Shown here: one piece after another, positions 38,934 to 48,850 of the stretch | Numbering within the stretch: the first letter of the stretch is position 1 | How the letters are laid out: every line of letters starts with the position of its first letter | From: Candidatus Contendibacter sp. | Lineage (GTDB): Bacteria > Pseudomonadota > Gammaproteobacteria > Competibacterales > Competibacteraceae | Assembly: GCA_008933795.1 (NCBI GenBank) | Contig: WBUJ01000006.1 | Coordinates: 1 to 61,569, forward strand | DNA: 61,569 nucleotides | Direction of reading: 5' to 3' | Notes under the pieces: generated by a model | What the model was told of the DNA's origin: nothing | Seen by the model: the letters and a program-made list of their open reading frames with translations, nothing else | Databases searched by the model: none | Program-made: the position numbers and the translations under genes

Positions 38934-39352
38934 GGCATTTCCTTGTTATGGGCATGAAAAATGAGCAAGGTATTATCAACGAGTCATATAGTTGTAGTAA
39001 AACGGTAAAGAATTTTCCAGCGGGGCCTTGGCCTGAAGCCTAAATCGCTGGCCACACCGGTCTCGACGCGCTCTGACTCGATTTGGCTGCGCCGGGGATG
39101 GATAATGGGCTTAAAGCAACCAAGAGTTTGACTTAAAAAGAATAATAATCAGAGGTTACGTTATTGCCATCGGATGGCGACCGCCCCTGGTCCAGACTGA
39201 TCCGCTGGCCGAGCCAGAACGTCAAGGGCAGGAATTCCTTCGTCACCCGGACCCCGGGCGTAACGCTGACCACCATCAAACAGTCATGGCAATGACATCA
39301 TTTTGTTATCACCGGATTCCATACTTCCTCGCCAGTTGTTTCCTCAACCCTG

Positions 39353-40540
39353 GTGCAAGGCGGCATGGTCAAGCAACTCGGCGCCCGACTCGGCAATCAC
39401 GCCCACGATCTGTTGTTCAAGACGATTCACCAGCGCTACCTGATCTACAACATGTGCTGGGAAGACCCGCGCATCGACCGGCAACTGCTGGGGCTGGATC
39501 GGGATAGCCAAGTGGTGGTGTTGACCAGCGCTGGCTGCAATGCCCTCGACTATCTGCTGGACGCGCCGGCGGAAATTCACGCGGTGGACGTCAATCCCCG
39601 CCAGAACGCCCTGTTGCAACTCAAGCTCGCGCTGATCGAACGGGGCGATTTCGGTGACTTGGAGCACATGTTCCGACGGGGAACCCATCCCCGCTTCCGG
39701 GAACTGTATCAGGCGTTGCGCCCGCGCCTGCCGCCCTACGCGGCGGCGTTCTGGGATCAAAAAATCGCTTATTTTGACCCGGCCAACCGCAAGCGCTCGT
39801 TCTACTACCATGGCACCTGCGGGGCAGTGGCTTGGCTGGTCAGCCGCCAGTTGCTCAAGTCGGGGCGCAAGCTGCGCGTTTATCTGTTCGACCTGCTGGA
39901 CGCTCAAACCCTGGCCGAGCAACGCGCCCTGTACGAAAAAATCGAGCCCGCCCTGTGGGGCCGGTTCAGCACTTGGCTGCTGCGGCAACCGACCGCACTG
40001 GCCATGCTCGGCGTGCCGCGCCCGCAAATCCGCCTGATCCAAGAGCAGTATCCCGGCGGCATCATCGGCTACGTCAGCGACAAGCTGCGCCATGTGCTGA
40101 CCGAGGTGCTGATCCACGACAACTATTTCTGGCGGGCCTATCTGACCGGCTCCTACACCGAACGGTGCTGCCCCAACTATCTTCGGGAAGAAAATTTCCC
40201 CCGACTGCGCGCCCATCGTGACCGAGTGCATTCCCACGACGCCACGGTCAGCGAGTTCCTGCGCACCCACCCTGGCGCGTACAGCCATTTCGTGTTGCTC
40301 GATCATCAGGACTGGCTGGCTTGGCACCAGCCCCAAGCCTTGGAGGAAGAATGGCGGCTGATTCTCGCCAACAGCCGTCCCGGCAGCCGAATCCTGCTGC
40401 GTTCCGCAGGCGGCGATGTCCGCTTTCTACCGGCTTGGACCCGTCGGGCGCTACGCTTCTTCCCAGCCCTGACCGAACCGTTGCACCGTCATGATCGGGT
40501 CGGCACTTACGGCAGCCTGCACTTCGCGGAGGTGGCATGA
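39353..40540 (+). CDS. btaA: BtaA-like S-adenosylmethionine:diacylglycerol 3-amino-3-carboxypropyltransferase (DUF3419)
   Basis: YLIYNMCWEDPRIDRQLLGLDRDSQVVVLTSAGCNALDYLLDAPAEIHAVDVNPRQNALLQLKLA. Confidence 0.9.
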   Translation: MQGGMVKQLGARLGNHAHDLLFKTIHQRYLIYNMCWEDPRIDRQLLGLDRDSQVVVLTSAGCNALDYLLDAPAEIHAVDVNPRQNALLQLKLALIERGDFGDLEHMFRRGTHPRFRELYQALRPRLPPYAAAFWDQKIAYFDPANRKRSFYYHGTCGAVAWLVSRQLLKSGRKLRVYLFDLLDAQTLAEQRALYEKIEPALWGRFSTWLLRQPTALAMLGVPRPQIRLIQEQYPGGIIGYVSDKLRHVLTEVLIHDNYFWRAYLTGSYTERCCPNYLREENFPRLRAHRDRVHSHDATVSEFLRTHPGAYSHFVLLDHQDWLAWHQPQALEEEWRLILANSRPGSRILLRSAGGDVRFLPAWTRRALRFFPALTEPLHRHDRVGTYGSLHFAEVA

Positions 40541-41193
40541 GCCAGTCCAAGTCGCTGTTGTGGGCAACGCCGGTGGAACACACCGCCGTTCTCAGCCGTT
40601 ACTACCGCTGGCACGCCCGGCTGTACGACGCCACCCGCTGGAGTTTCCTGTTCGGGCGGGCGGCGCTGATCCAGTCCATCGCCCGCCTCTCCCCTCCTCC
40701 GCGCCGCATCCTGGAAATCGGCTGCGGCACGGGCAGCAACCTGCTTCATCTCCGCCGCCAGTTCCCCGATGCCGCGCTCGTCGGCCTGGACCTGTCGTCC
40801 GACATGCTGGCGCGGGCGCGGCGCAAGCTGGCGGCCCATCCGGCGCGCATCACCCTGCTTCAGTGGCGCTACGACCAGCCTTTGTACTTGGAACCGACTT
40901 TCGATTTGATCGTATTTTCCTATTGCCTGTCGATGATCAATCCCGGTTGGGAACGGGCGATGGACGCGGCCCTGCGGGATTTGCGACCGAACGGCCTGCT
41001 GGCGGCGGTGGATTTCCACGACACCCGATTTGCCGGTTTCCAGCGCTGGATGGGCGTCAACCACGTGCGGATGGACGGCCATCTGCTGCCGCGTCTGAAC
41101 GCGCTCTGCCCGCCGGTCGCACAGACTCTCCGCGCCGCTTACGGCGGCGGTTGGCGCTACTTCCGTTTTATCGGGCAAAAACCAGGAGGGTAA
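40537..41193 (+). CDS. btaB: BtaB-like SAM-dependent methyltransferase
   Basis: RILEIGCGTGSNLLHLRRQFPDAALVGLDLSSDMLARARRKL; overlaps the btaA-like gene by 4 nt. Confidence 0.85.
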   Translation: MSQSKSLLWATPVEHTAVLSRYYRWHARLYDATRWSFLFGRAALIQSIARLSPPPRRILEIGCGTGSNLLHLRRQFPDAALVGLDLSSDMLARARRKLAAHPARITLLQWRYDQPLYLEPTFDLIVFSYCLSMINPGWERAMDAALRDLRPNGLLAAVDFHDTRFAGFQRWMGVNHVRMDGHLLPRLNALCPPVAQTLRAAYGGGWRYFRFIGQKPGG

Positions 41194-41197
41194 AACC

Positions 41198-42019
41198 ATG
41201 GGGTCTCCAAGATTCCGTTCCCTGTGGATCTCCGACGTTCATCTCGGCTTCAAGGAATGCAAGGCCGAGTATCTGCTCGATTTTCTGCGCCAGAGCGACT
41301 GCGAGCGGCTGTATCTGGTGGGCGATCTGATCGACTTTTGGAGCCTGCGCAAGGGTGGGCGCTGGCCGGCGGCGCATGGCGAGGTATTGAAGCTCATTTT
41401 GGCCAAGGCACGGGCTGGGACCCGGGTGGTTTACATCCCCGGCAACCACGACGAAGTGGCGCGCGATTATCTCGGTCTGCGGGTGGGCGACATCGAAATC
41501 GCTTCGGAGGCGATTCACGTCACCGCCGACGGTCGCCGCTTCCTGGTCACCCACGGCGACGAGTGCGACAGCGCGGTCCGCTGCGGCGGGCCGCTGCTCA
41601 ACTGGCTGGGCGACGGGGCCTACGAACTGCTGCTGTTCCTCGACCGTTGGTACAACGGCTGGCGGCGGCGCTGGAACCATCCCTACTGGTCGCTGGCCAG
41701 TTTCCTCAAGCAGCGCATCGGCCGGGCCACCGCCTACATCGCCCGCTTCGAGGCGGCGGCGGCTCACGAGGCGGCGCGGCGCGGATTGGGCGGTGTGATC
41801 TGTGGCCATATCCATCACGCCGCACTGCGCGATCTCAATGGGGTGTTGTACTGCAACGACGGCGATTGGGTGGAGAGCTGCACCGCGCTGGCGGAACACG
41901 CCGACGGGGCGCTGGAAATCCTGCGCTGGACCCATCAGCAGGCAGCGGTAGTGGCGATTCGGGAGCCGCGCCGCTTGCTGGAAACGCCGCCGGTTCCGGG
42001 ATGGGCAACCGGTTTGTAA
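41198..42019 (+). CDS. PlcP-/LpxH-like metallophosphoesterase
   Basis: RSLWISDVHLGFKECKAEYLLDFLRQSDCERLYLVGDLIDFW, YIPGNHDEVARD, VTHGDECD, GHIHHA. Confidence 0.88.
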   Translation: MGSPRFRSLWISDVHLGFKECKAEYLLDFLRQSDCERLYLVGDLIDFWSLRKGGRWPAAHGEVLKLILAKARAGTRVVYIPGNHDEVARDYLGLRVGDIEIASEAIHVTADGRRFLVTHGDECDSAVRCGGPLLNWLGDGAYELLLFLDRWYNGWRRRWNHPYWSLASFLKQRIGRATAYIARFEAAAAHEAARRGLGGVICGHIHHAALRDLNGVLYCNDGDWVESCTALAEHADGALEILRWTHQQAAVVAIREPRRLLETPPVPGWATGL

Positions 42020-42058
42020 TACCAGTTCCCGCTGGCTTTCGGAATTTTCAAGGAAATT

Positions 42059-42120
42059 GTAGGGCGAGTTAGCGCAGCGTAACCCGCCGAACCCGCAGCA
42101 GCAATCGGCGGGTTACGGGC
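42059..42120. repeat. Palindromic intergenic repeat (GTAGGGCGAGTTAGCGCAGCGTAACCCGCC type)
   Basis: Stem GTAACCCGCCGA/TCGGCGGGTTAC with 14-nt loop. Confidence 0.75.
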
Positions 42121-42173
42121 TGGCGCCACCATCCAGAATCATAAAATCTATCCAGAAACAGTATAAGTTTTTA

Positions 42174-42326
42174 GGTTCTTCGTCGGTTCTTGTGGAGCCA
42201 GCCATGCCGGAAGCCAGACTTGAAGTCAACTAATTGATTATAAATGGTTTTTAACCAATCTCCAGCCAGCTTAACAGGCCGAAACCCGCCCTGCGGGGCC
42301 AACTCCACAAGAACAGTCGAAGAACC
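42174..42326. mobile_element. Non-autonomous MITE, ISL3-like termini, flanked by 8-bp TSD AGTTTTTA
   Basis: 30-bp terminal inverted repeats GGTTCTTCGTCGGTTCTTGTGGAGCCAGCC / GGTTCTTCGACTGTTCTTGTGGAGTTGGCC (25/30 identical); AGTTTTTA at 42166-42173 and 42327-42334. Confidence 0.9.
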
Positions 42327-42364
42327 AGTTTTTAAAAAGCGGCCGCCGGGAAGACGAGCCGGTT

Positions 42365-44065
42365 TCAACAACCCCGCCACGCCTGGGTGCGCCGGTGCAG
42401 CCAGCGGCTCGATCCGGCGTGTAGCAGCCGCACCGCGCCGGCGGTGAACACGATCAGCATCGCCATCGCCGCCGCCGGGGCGGTATCGCCCGCATCGTCC
42501 ATGTTCAGCACCGCCACTGAAGCCAGCGTGGTGGCCGGCGAATAGAGGAAAACCACCGCCGACACCGTGGTCATGGCGTTGACGAAGAAATAGATGGCGA
42601 TGTCGAGAATCGCTGGCAGGCACATCGGCGCCGTCACCCGCCACGCAGTGCGATAGAACGGGGTCTTGAGCGAGGCCGACACCGACTCGAACTCCGGATC
42701 GAGTTGCTTGAGCGCGGTCAGCGCGGTGAGGTGGCTTACGGTATAGAAATGGGCGATGGTGGCCAGCACCAGGATCGCCATGCTGCCATACAGAAAATTC
42801 AACGGATTACCGGGCGCATTGAAAAAGAAGATATAGGCCAGCCCCAGCACCATCCCCGGCACCGCCATCGGGATCAGCGCCAGCAGATGCGTCGCCGTCC
42901 GCAGCGGCTTCGCGATTCGGGTTTTCTCCACCAGATAGGCGCCGCTGAAGACCACCAGACTGCCTAACACGGCGGTGTAAAACGCCATCTCAATCGAGTT
43001 GCCGTAAGCCGTCCAACTGCCGCCATCGGCGGTGTTGAAGTCGTAATGGCGCAGGGTCAGGCTGAGATCGTAGGGCCACAGCTTGGCCAGCGAGGCGAAA
43101 GCGGCCATGCCCAGGATGCCCAGAATCACCAGCGCCACCAGACTCACCAAGCCGAGCAGCGCCAGATCGCGAACCGGACGCGGCTTGGGGTGATAGGGGA
43201 CCGCGCGGCTAGACACGGCGGAACTCTGCCGGCTTTGCGCCCAGCGCTCGACGAAGAAGGCGACGACGGCGGGCAACAACAAAATCAACGATACCACCGC
43301 GCCCATCTGGAAGTTCTGCTGCCCCACCACCTGTTTGTAGATATCGGTGGCCAGCATGTTGAATTGACCGCCGATCACCTTGGGGACACCGAAGTCGGTG
43401 ATCACTAGGGTAAAGACCACGAAGATGGCGCTGATCAGACCGTAGCGCGCGCCCGGTAGAGTGACCGTGGCGAATGTGCGCCAGCGGCTGGCCCCCAGGG
43501 ACTCCGAGGCTTCATATAACCGCGCATCGGCGGTGGACAGAGCGGTGATCAGAATGATCAGGGCATGCGGGAAGGTCCAGAACACCGAACCCAAGACGAT
43601 GCCGATCGGGCCGTAGATGCTCTCGCCGAACAACCAACCCTTCAGCGCGCCCTGGTTCCCGAACAGGTAGATCAATGCGATAGCCGATAGCAGCGATGGC
43701 GCCAGCAACGGGGCCATCGCCACCAACCGGAAGAATCCCTTGAAGGGAATGCAACCACGGGTCAGGGCGTAGGCGTAACCAAACGCCAGCGCGATCACGA
43801 TCAGCGTGGCCAGCGCTGATACCCACAAGCTGTGGCCGATCGCGCCGGTCAGGGCGGGATTAGTGAAGTATTTGATAAAATTGGCCAAGCTGACAAAGAC
43901 GCCATCGCGATCCTGCATGCTTTTCGCCAGCATGATGACTAGCGGAACGAGCAAGGTGATGGCTAGATACAGCGCCAGCACGCATAACCCGCCCCCCATC
44001 AGCCATTCATCGCGGCTCAAGCGCGGGCGGATGCGCGGCGGCGCCAGCACCGCCGCTTCAGCCAT
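42365..44065 (-). CDS. Putative 2-aminoethylphosphonate ABC transporter permease (two BPD_transp_1 domains)
   Basis: Two permease modules (SLGASRWRTFATVTLPGARYG; SASLKTPFYRTAWRVTAPMCLPAI); AEP assignment from phnW/phnX context. Confidence 0.82.
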   Translation of the reverse strand: MAEAAVLAPPRIRPRLSRDEWLMGGGLCVLALYLAITLLVPLVIMLAKSMQDRDGVFVSLANFIKYFTNPALTGAIGHSLWVSALATLIVIALAFGYAYALTRGCIPFKGFFRLVAMAPLLAPSLLSAIALIYLFGNQGALKGWLFGESIYGPIGIVLGSVFWTFPHALIILITALSTADARLYEASESLGASRWRTFATVTLPGARYGLISAIFVVFTLVITDFGVPKVIGGQFNMLATDIYKQVVGQQNFQMGAVVSLILLLPAVVAFFVERWAQSRQSSAVSSRAVPYHPKPRPVRDLALLGLVSLVALVILGILGMAAFASLAKLWPYDLSLTLRHYDFNTADGGSWTAYGNSIEMAFYTAVLGSLVVFSGAYLVEKTRIAKPLRTATHLLALIPMAVPGMVLGLAYIFFFNAPGNPLNFLYGSMAILVLATIAHFYTVSHLTALTALKQLDPEFESVSASLKTPFYRTAWRVTAPMCLPAILDIAIYFFVNAMTTVSAVVFLYSPATTLASVAVLNMDDAGDTAPAAAMAMLIVFTAGAVRLLHAGSSRWLHRRTQAWRGC

Positions 44066-45143
44066 GGGAGTACCCCTCGGGGAACAAGCGGATGTGTTCG
44101 GCGGGAATGTGCAAGTGCGTGGAATCGCGCGGGCGCAAGTCCAGTTCCCGCGCCCGCTGACTGGGCAACTGCGCTCGCAGCCGATGCTCGCCTAATTCTC
44201 CACCGCTCAGGCTCAACCAGAAAAACGGCCCCATGAATTCGAGATCCCGTACTTCGGCACGAAAGCTGTTGGCGTGGCCGTTGGTTCGCCCCGTACAGAC
44301 CACATCTTCGGGACGCACGGCTGCCTGCACCGCCGTGCCTGGCGCAAACCCATTCACCGTGCAGGCCAGCCGCGTTTGGCCCAGTTGAATTTCGCCCTGT
44401 TGTACCAGCAGGGCGGGTAAGAGGTTCATGGCGCCGATGAACTCGGCCACGAACAGGGAAGCCGGTTGGTGATAAATCTCCAGGGGCGTGCCGATCTGCT
44501 CGATTTTGCCGGCGCGCATGACCACGATGCGGTCGGCCATGCTGATGGCCTCTTCCTGATCGTGCGTGATCATGATGGTGGTGATGCCCAAGCGCCGTCG
44601 CAGCGCCTTGATCTCATCGCGCAGATAAACCCGCACCTTGGCGTCCAGCGCCGATAGCGGTTCGTCGAGCAACAGCAGACCCGGGGACACGGCCAGCGCC
44701 CGGGCCAGCGCCACCCGCTGTTGCTGGCCACCGGACAGTTGCGAAGGATACTTGTTCCCGCTGTCGGGCAAACCGATCAGCTCCAGCAACTCCTGGACTC
44801 GTCGCCGAATCGCCTCCTTGGGTTGCTTGCGATTCTCCAAACCGTAAGCGATGTTCCGGGCAACGGTGAGATTCTGGAACAACGCATAGGATTGAAACAC
44901 GATGCCGAAATCGCGCTTCGCCGGCGGCAGGGCGGAAATATCGTGGCCGTTCTGCTCCACCGTGCCATGAGTTTGAATATCCAGCCCGGAAATGGCCCGC
45001 AGCAGGGTGGTTTTGCCGCAGCCGGAGGGGCCAAGAAAACAGACGAACTCACCTTGGTAAAGGTCAATACTGACATCGTCCAGCGCGGTGAAATCGCCAA
45101 AGCGTTTGGTGAGATTGCGGACACGGAGATAGGGGGTGGTCAT
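44058..45143 (-). CDS. Putative 2-aminoethylphosphonate ABC transporter ATP-binding protein
   Basis: [50 protein letters not shown]-terminal TOBE-like segment. Confidence 0.88.
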   Translation of the reverse strand: MTTPYLRVRNLTKRFGDFTALDDVSIDLYQGEFVCFLGPSGCGKTTLLRAISGLDIQTHGTVEQNGHDISALPPAKRDFGIVFQSYALFQNLTVARNIAYGLENRKQPKEAIRRRVQELLELIGLPDSGNKYPSQLSGGQQQRVALARALAVSPGLLLLDEPLSALDAKVRVYLRDEIKALRRRLGITTIMITHDQEEAISMADRIVVMRAGKIEQIGTPLEIYHQPASLFVAEFIGAMNLLPALLVQQGEIQLGQTRLACTVNGFAPGTAVQAAVRPEDVVCTGRTNGHANSFRAEVRDLEFMGPFFWLSLSGGELGEHRLRAQLPSQRARELDLRPRDSTHLHIPAEHIRLFPEGYSHG

Positions 45144-45221
45144 GACTGGCTCAACTTGGCGAGTGGATTTTCCTCTCCCGTCAGGAGAGTACGGCTATAA
45201 GTTCCCCTCAGAATCCCCTCC

Positions 45222-45338
45222 CCTCTTGTGGGGGAGGGCCGGGGTGGAGGGTAAAAAAACGCGACTCAAGCCGTGATTTCAGTCTGAAGGCTTTGCTACC
45301 CCCATCCCCACCTTCCCCCGCAAGAGGGGAAGGAGTTC
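45222..45338. repeat. Inverted-repeat intergenic element (CCCCTCTTG[T/C]GGGGGA termini)
   Basis: Arms CCCCTCCCCTCTTGTGGGGGAGGGCCGGGGTGGAGGGTA and reverse complement of CTACCCCCATCCCCACCTTCCCCCGCAAGAGGGGAAGGAG. Confidence 0.7.
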
Positions 45339-45341
45339 GAA

Positions 45342-46358
45342 TTACTTCTTCGGCTCCGACTTGCCGTCGTAGCGCTTGGCCCATTCGGCCAGGATCGCCT
45401 CGCGGTGCTTGGCGGCCCACTCGAAATCGTTCTTGATCATCTTGCTGGAGATGCCTTCGGGATAGTGAGGCACCGGTTTGGCGACGCCGGGCATGGCGAC
45501 CACCGCATAACCTTCGCTGTACATCTCATTGGCCTTGCGGGTCACCGACCAGTCGGCCAACTGCTTGGCGGCTTCCAGCTTCTTGGTATTCTTGACGATG
45601 GCGAAGGACTCCAAATCCCAGCCCACGCCTTCTTTCGGCGCGATCACTTCGATGGGAGCGCCCTTGCTCTTTTCCTGCGCGCCGCGATAGGCGAAGGAGA
45701 TGCCGACCGGAATTTCGCCGGCGGCGGCCATCTTGCAGGGCTTGGAGCCGGAGTGGGTGTATTGGGCGATGTTGTCGTGTAGGGCGTCCATGTATTTCCA
45801 GGCTTTTTCCTCGCCCCACATCTGAATCCAAGCCGACACGTCAAGGAAGCCGGTGCCAGACGAGCTGGGATTGGGCATGACCACCTTGCCATTGAATTCC
45901 GGCTTGGTCAGGTCTTGCCAGGAAGCCGGCGTGGGCAGCTTGTTTTTTTCGGCTTCGACGGTGTTGAAGCAGAGCGAGGCGACCCAGACACGCTGGCCGA
46001 CCCACTGCGATGGTTTGGCGCTATCCACATACTTTTGATCCAACGCTTCCACGCCCTTGGGGGCGTAGGGCTGGAAATAACCCTGATCGGCCAACAGCTT
46101 GAGGCTGGTCACCGCCAGGCCCCACACGACGTCGGCTTGCGGGTTGGCTTTTTCGGCCAGCAGCTTGGCGGTGATGATGCCGGTAGAATCGCGCACCCAC
46201 TGGATGTCCAGGTCGGGGTAGTCGGCCTCGATGGCCGTTTTGAACTTGGCGAGTTCGTCGGCCTCGACCGCGGTGTAGACCAGCAATTCGGTTTTGGCGT
46301 GCAGGGAAAAAGCGGCGCCGGCCAGGACCAGCGCACCGAACACGGTGACGAACTTCAT
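45342..46358 (-). CDS. Putative 2-aminoethylphosphonate ABC transporter substrate-binding protein
   Basis: Signal peptide; ELLVYTAVEADELAKFKTAIEADYPDLDIQWVRDSTGIITAKLLAEKANPQADVVWGL (Fe/phosphonate SBP type). Confidence 0.85.
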   Translation of the reverse strand: MKFVTVFGALVLAGAAFSLHAKTELLVYTAVEADELAKFKTAIEADYPDLDIQWVRDSTGIITAKLLAEKANPQADVVWGLAVTSLKLLADQGYFQPYAPKGVEALDQKYVDSAKPSQWVGQRVWVASLCFNTVEAEKNKLPTPASWQDLTKPEFNGKVVMPNPSSSGTGFLDVSAWIQMWGEEKAWKYMDALHDNIAQYTHSGSKPCKMAAAGEIPVGISFAYRGAQEKSKGAPIEVIAPKEGVGWDLESFAIVKNTKKLEAAKQLADWSVTRKANEMYSEGYAVVAMPGVAKPVPHYPEGISSKMIKNDFEWAAKHREAILAEWAKRYDGKSEPKK

Positions 46359-46477
46359 CGGGAATCCTCGCGTGGGGCGGAAAGACGAGCGACGTCGTTT
46401 CGAAGAAACGATCCAGCGCTCGATGGCAAAAATGGATTGTGCGACGACTCTATTGCGGACCTATTGCGGAATTGTGA

Positions 46478-46858
46478 TCAGCCCGAGACTTTGCCCGAGC
46501 GTGTCCGTTCGCAGCGTTGACGGAATTCCGGGCCGAACGGACCGATGACGCCAATCAGCGGCTGCCGTTCGCGCATCTCCCACAACCGCTGCAACGTCCG
46601 TTCCCTCTGGCGGCGGGCGTTCTCCACCAGTCCCTCGTCCTCGATGATATCCAGCGTAGTCAGGGCAGCCCGGCAAGTGACCGGGTTCTTTTCATGGGTG
46701 TAGTGACCGAAAGCCCAGGCGCCGCCGACATCGAGATCGGCGCGGGCCAGCACCGCCGCAATAGGCAACACGCCGCCGCCCAGCGCCTTGCCAGGCTTGG
46801 CGCCGCGCTGAGAAATTGACCTCGCTTTCTCCGCGCATGGAACGTCCCGGGGTTTCAC
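46478..46858 (-). pseudogene. Truncated class-III aminotransferase-type PLP enzyme, possibly PbfA-like
   Basis: GKALGGGVLPIAAVLARADLDVGGAWAFGHYTHEKNPVTCRAALTTLDIIEDEGLVENARRQ; N-terminal two thirds and C-terminal end missing. Confidence 0.7.
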
Positions 46859-47689
46859 TCAAGGCCGTTCCCCGCGCGCCAGCCGCCGTTCAATCAGCTC
46901 GATGTAGGGCAGCAGGTCGGCGATGGTATCGATGACGTAGTGTGCCCCGCTGGCCCGCAGCCGGGTATAGGCGGCGACGCGGCGGCGCTGTTGCTCCGCC
47001 GGGGTCAGCGCCTCCCAGTCGTCCAGCGCCAAGCCGACCTCGTTGCCGGACACCGCCACTGCAATCGTCCACATCCCGGCATTCAAGCCTTCCTCGATGC
47101 CCGGCGCAGTGTCGTCCACCTTGACGCAGGCATGGAGGGTTTCCACTTCCAGCTCGATAGCGTTTTTCAGGCTCATGTGCGGGAACGGCCGCCCGCGCGG
47201 AACCTCGGTGGCGCATGCGCTGCTGTCGGGGCGATAGCCCTGGTCGGCGGCGGCTTGCGCCAGCGTCTCCAGCATTTCCCGGCTGTAGCCGGTATTGGCG
47301 CCGATGCGAATGCCGCGCCCGCGCAGGGCGGCCACCACTTCCCGGCAACGCGGAATCAGTTGCGCCGAGTCGCGGATAGCGGTCACTTGCAGGGGCACGA
47401 ATTCCCGGTACAGCCGGTCGATGGTGGCCTCGTCCGGGGATTCGCCGTACCGATTGCGCCAAGCAGCGGCAATGCGGGGCAAGGCGCACAACTGGCGGAT
47501 ATGCTCGCGCTTCTCGGCGCCCATCGGCCCTCGGGCTTCATCCAGGCCGAGGTCGATTCCCTGCGCGGCGAACAGGCGAGTGAAGGCCGCCACCGGAGCC
47601 AGCGAGCCGAAGTCCACGGTGGTGCCGGCCCAGTCGAAAATCACCGCCTGAACCGGACCGCGATAGCTGCGCTGATAGTGGAAGTTCAT
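46859..47689 (-). CDS. phnX: Phosphonoacetaldehyde hydrolase
   Basis: VQAVIFDWAGTTVDFGSLAPVAAFTRLFAAQGI, MGAEKREHIRQL, VKVDDTAPGIEEGLNAGMWTIAV. Confidence 0.96.
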   Translation of the reverse strand: MNFHYQRSYRGPVQAVIFDWAGTTVDFGSLAPVAAFTRLFAAQGIDLGLDEARGPMGAEKREHIRQLCALPRIAAAWRNRYGESPDEATIDRLYREFVPLQVTAIRDSAQLIPRCREVVAALRGRGIRIGANTGYSREMLETLAQAAADQGYRPDSSACATEVPRGRPFPHMSLKNAIELEVETLHACVKVDDTAPGIEEGLNAGMWTIAVAVSGNEVGLALDDWEALTPAEQQRRRVAAYTRLRASGAHYVIDTIADLLPYIELIERRLARGERP

Positions 47690-47701
47690 GGGCAGGGCTC
47701 C

Positions 47702-48850
47702 TCAAAATTCGACCGGGTTGAGATCCTCGGGGCGCGGCGCTCCATCGGCGATGCCCATGGCATCCAACGCCGTCCGCACCGCCGCCAGCACCCCCCGCAT
47801 CTGTTCGGCGAACAACTGCCCGATGCAGCCGATTCGGAAGCTCTCCACCGCGGTGAGCTTGCCGGGATAGATGATGAAACCCTGGTCCTTGATCAGCCGG
47901 TAGAAGGTCGAGAAGTCGAAGCGGGAATCACTGGGGGAATGAAAGGTGACGATGATCGGCGACAACCAACGATCCGCCAGCAGGGTGTGGAATCCCATCG
48001 CCCGCATTCCCGCCACCAGTAAGTCGCGGTTGGCGGTGTAGCGGGCCAGTCGTCCGGCCACGCCGCCCTCCGCCTCATGCTCCGTCAGCGCCTGGGCGAA
48101 GGCGGCGACTACATGGGTCGGCGGGGTGAAGCGCCACTGCCCGGTGCGGGCCATGTAGGTCCACTGGTCGTACAGATCCAGACTGAGGGAATGGGCGTTG
48201 CCGGCGCACCGTTCCAACACCTCCCGGCGGATCAGGGCAAAACCGAATCCGGGGACGCCCTCGAAACACTTGTTGGCGGAGGCGACGACGGCGTCGCACG
48301 GCAATCCGCGGGCGTCGCACGGCAAGGCCCCGAAGGCGCTCATGGCGTCGATGAGCAAGCGCCGTCCGCGCCGCGCCACCACCTCAGCGATTTCCTCGAC
48401 GGGATTGAGAATTCCGGAGGAGGTTTCGCAATGCACCACCGCAACGTGGGTGATGGCGGAATCGCCGGCGAGGATTTCATCCACCCGGTTCGGCGGTGGC
48501 GGCAGGTAATCGCCCATGTCCAGTGTGACGCAGGGGCGGCCCAGATAGTGGAGGATTTTGGCCATCCGCTGGCCGTAGGCGCCGTTCATCAGCACCAGCG
48601 CCTTCCCGGCGCGGGGGATCAGCGTCGCCAGCGTGGCTTCGACCGCGTAGGTGCCGCTGCCTTGTAGGGGAACGCAGACGCAGTGGTCCTCCGCGTGCGC
48701 CGCCTGGAGCAGACGCTGGCAAATATCGGAGGTCAGGTCGTTGAAATCGCTGTCCCAAGAACCCCAGTCGCGCAGCATCGCCTGCTTGGTGGTGAGTGAG
48801 GTGGTCAGAGGACCAGGGGTAAGTAGATAGGGCTCGCGAGATTTGTTCAT
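47702..48850 (-). CDS. phnW: 2-aminoethylphosphonate--pyruvate transaminase
   Basis: [70 protein letters not shown]. Confidence 0.97.
   Translation of the reverse strand: MNKSREPYLLTPGPLTTSLTTKQAMLRDWGSWDSDFNDLTSDICQRLLQAAHAEDHCVCVPLQGSGTYAVEATLATLIPRAGKALVLMNGAYGQRMAKILHYLGRPCVTLDMGDYLPPPPNRVDEILAGDSAITHVAVVHCETSSGILNPVEEIAEVVARRGRRLLIDAMSAFGALPCDARGLPCDAVVASANKCFEGVPGFGFALIRREVLERCAGNAHSLSLDLYDQWTYMARTGQWRFTPPTHVVAAFAQALTEHEAEGGVAGRLARYTANRDLLVAGMRAMGFHTLLADRWLSPIIVTFHSPSDSRFDFSTFYRLIKDQGFIIYPGKLTAVESFRIGCIGQLFAEQMRGVLAAVRTALDAMGIADGAPRPEDLNPVEF

Noticed and set aside
39270-39352. Possible Pho box upstream of btaA (AACAGTCATGGCAATGACATCA)
   Set aside because: Only one TGTCAT-like half-site; no convincing 11-bp direct repeat. 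Needs a matrix scan
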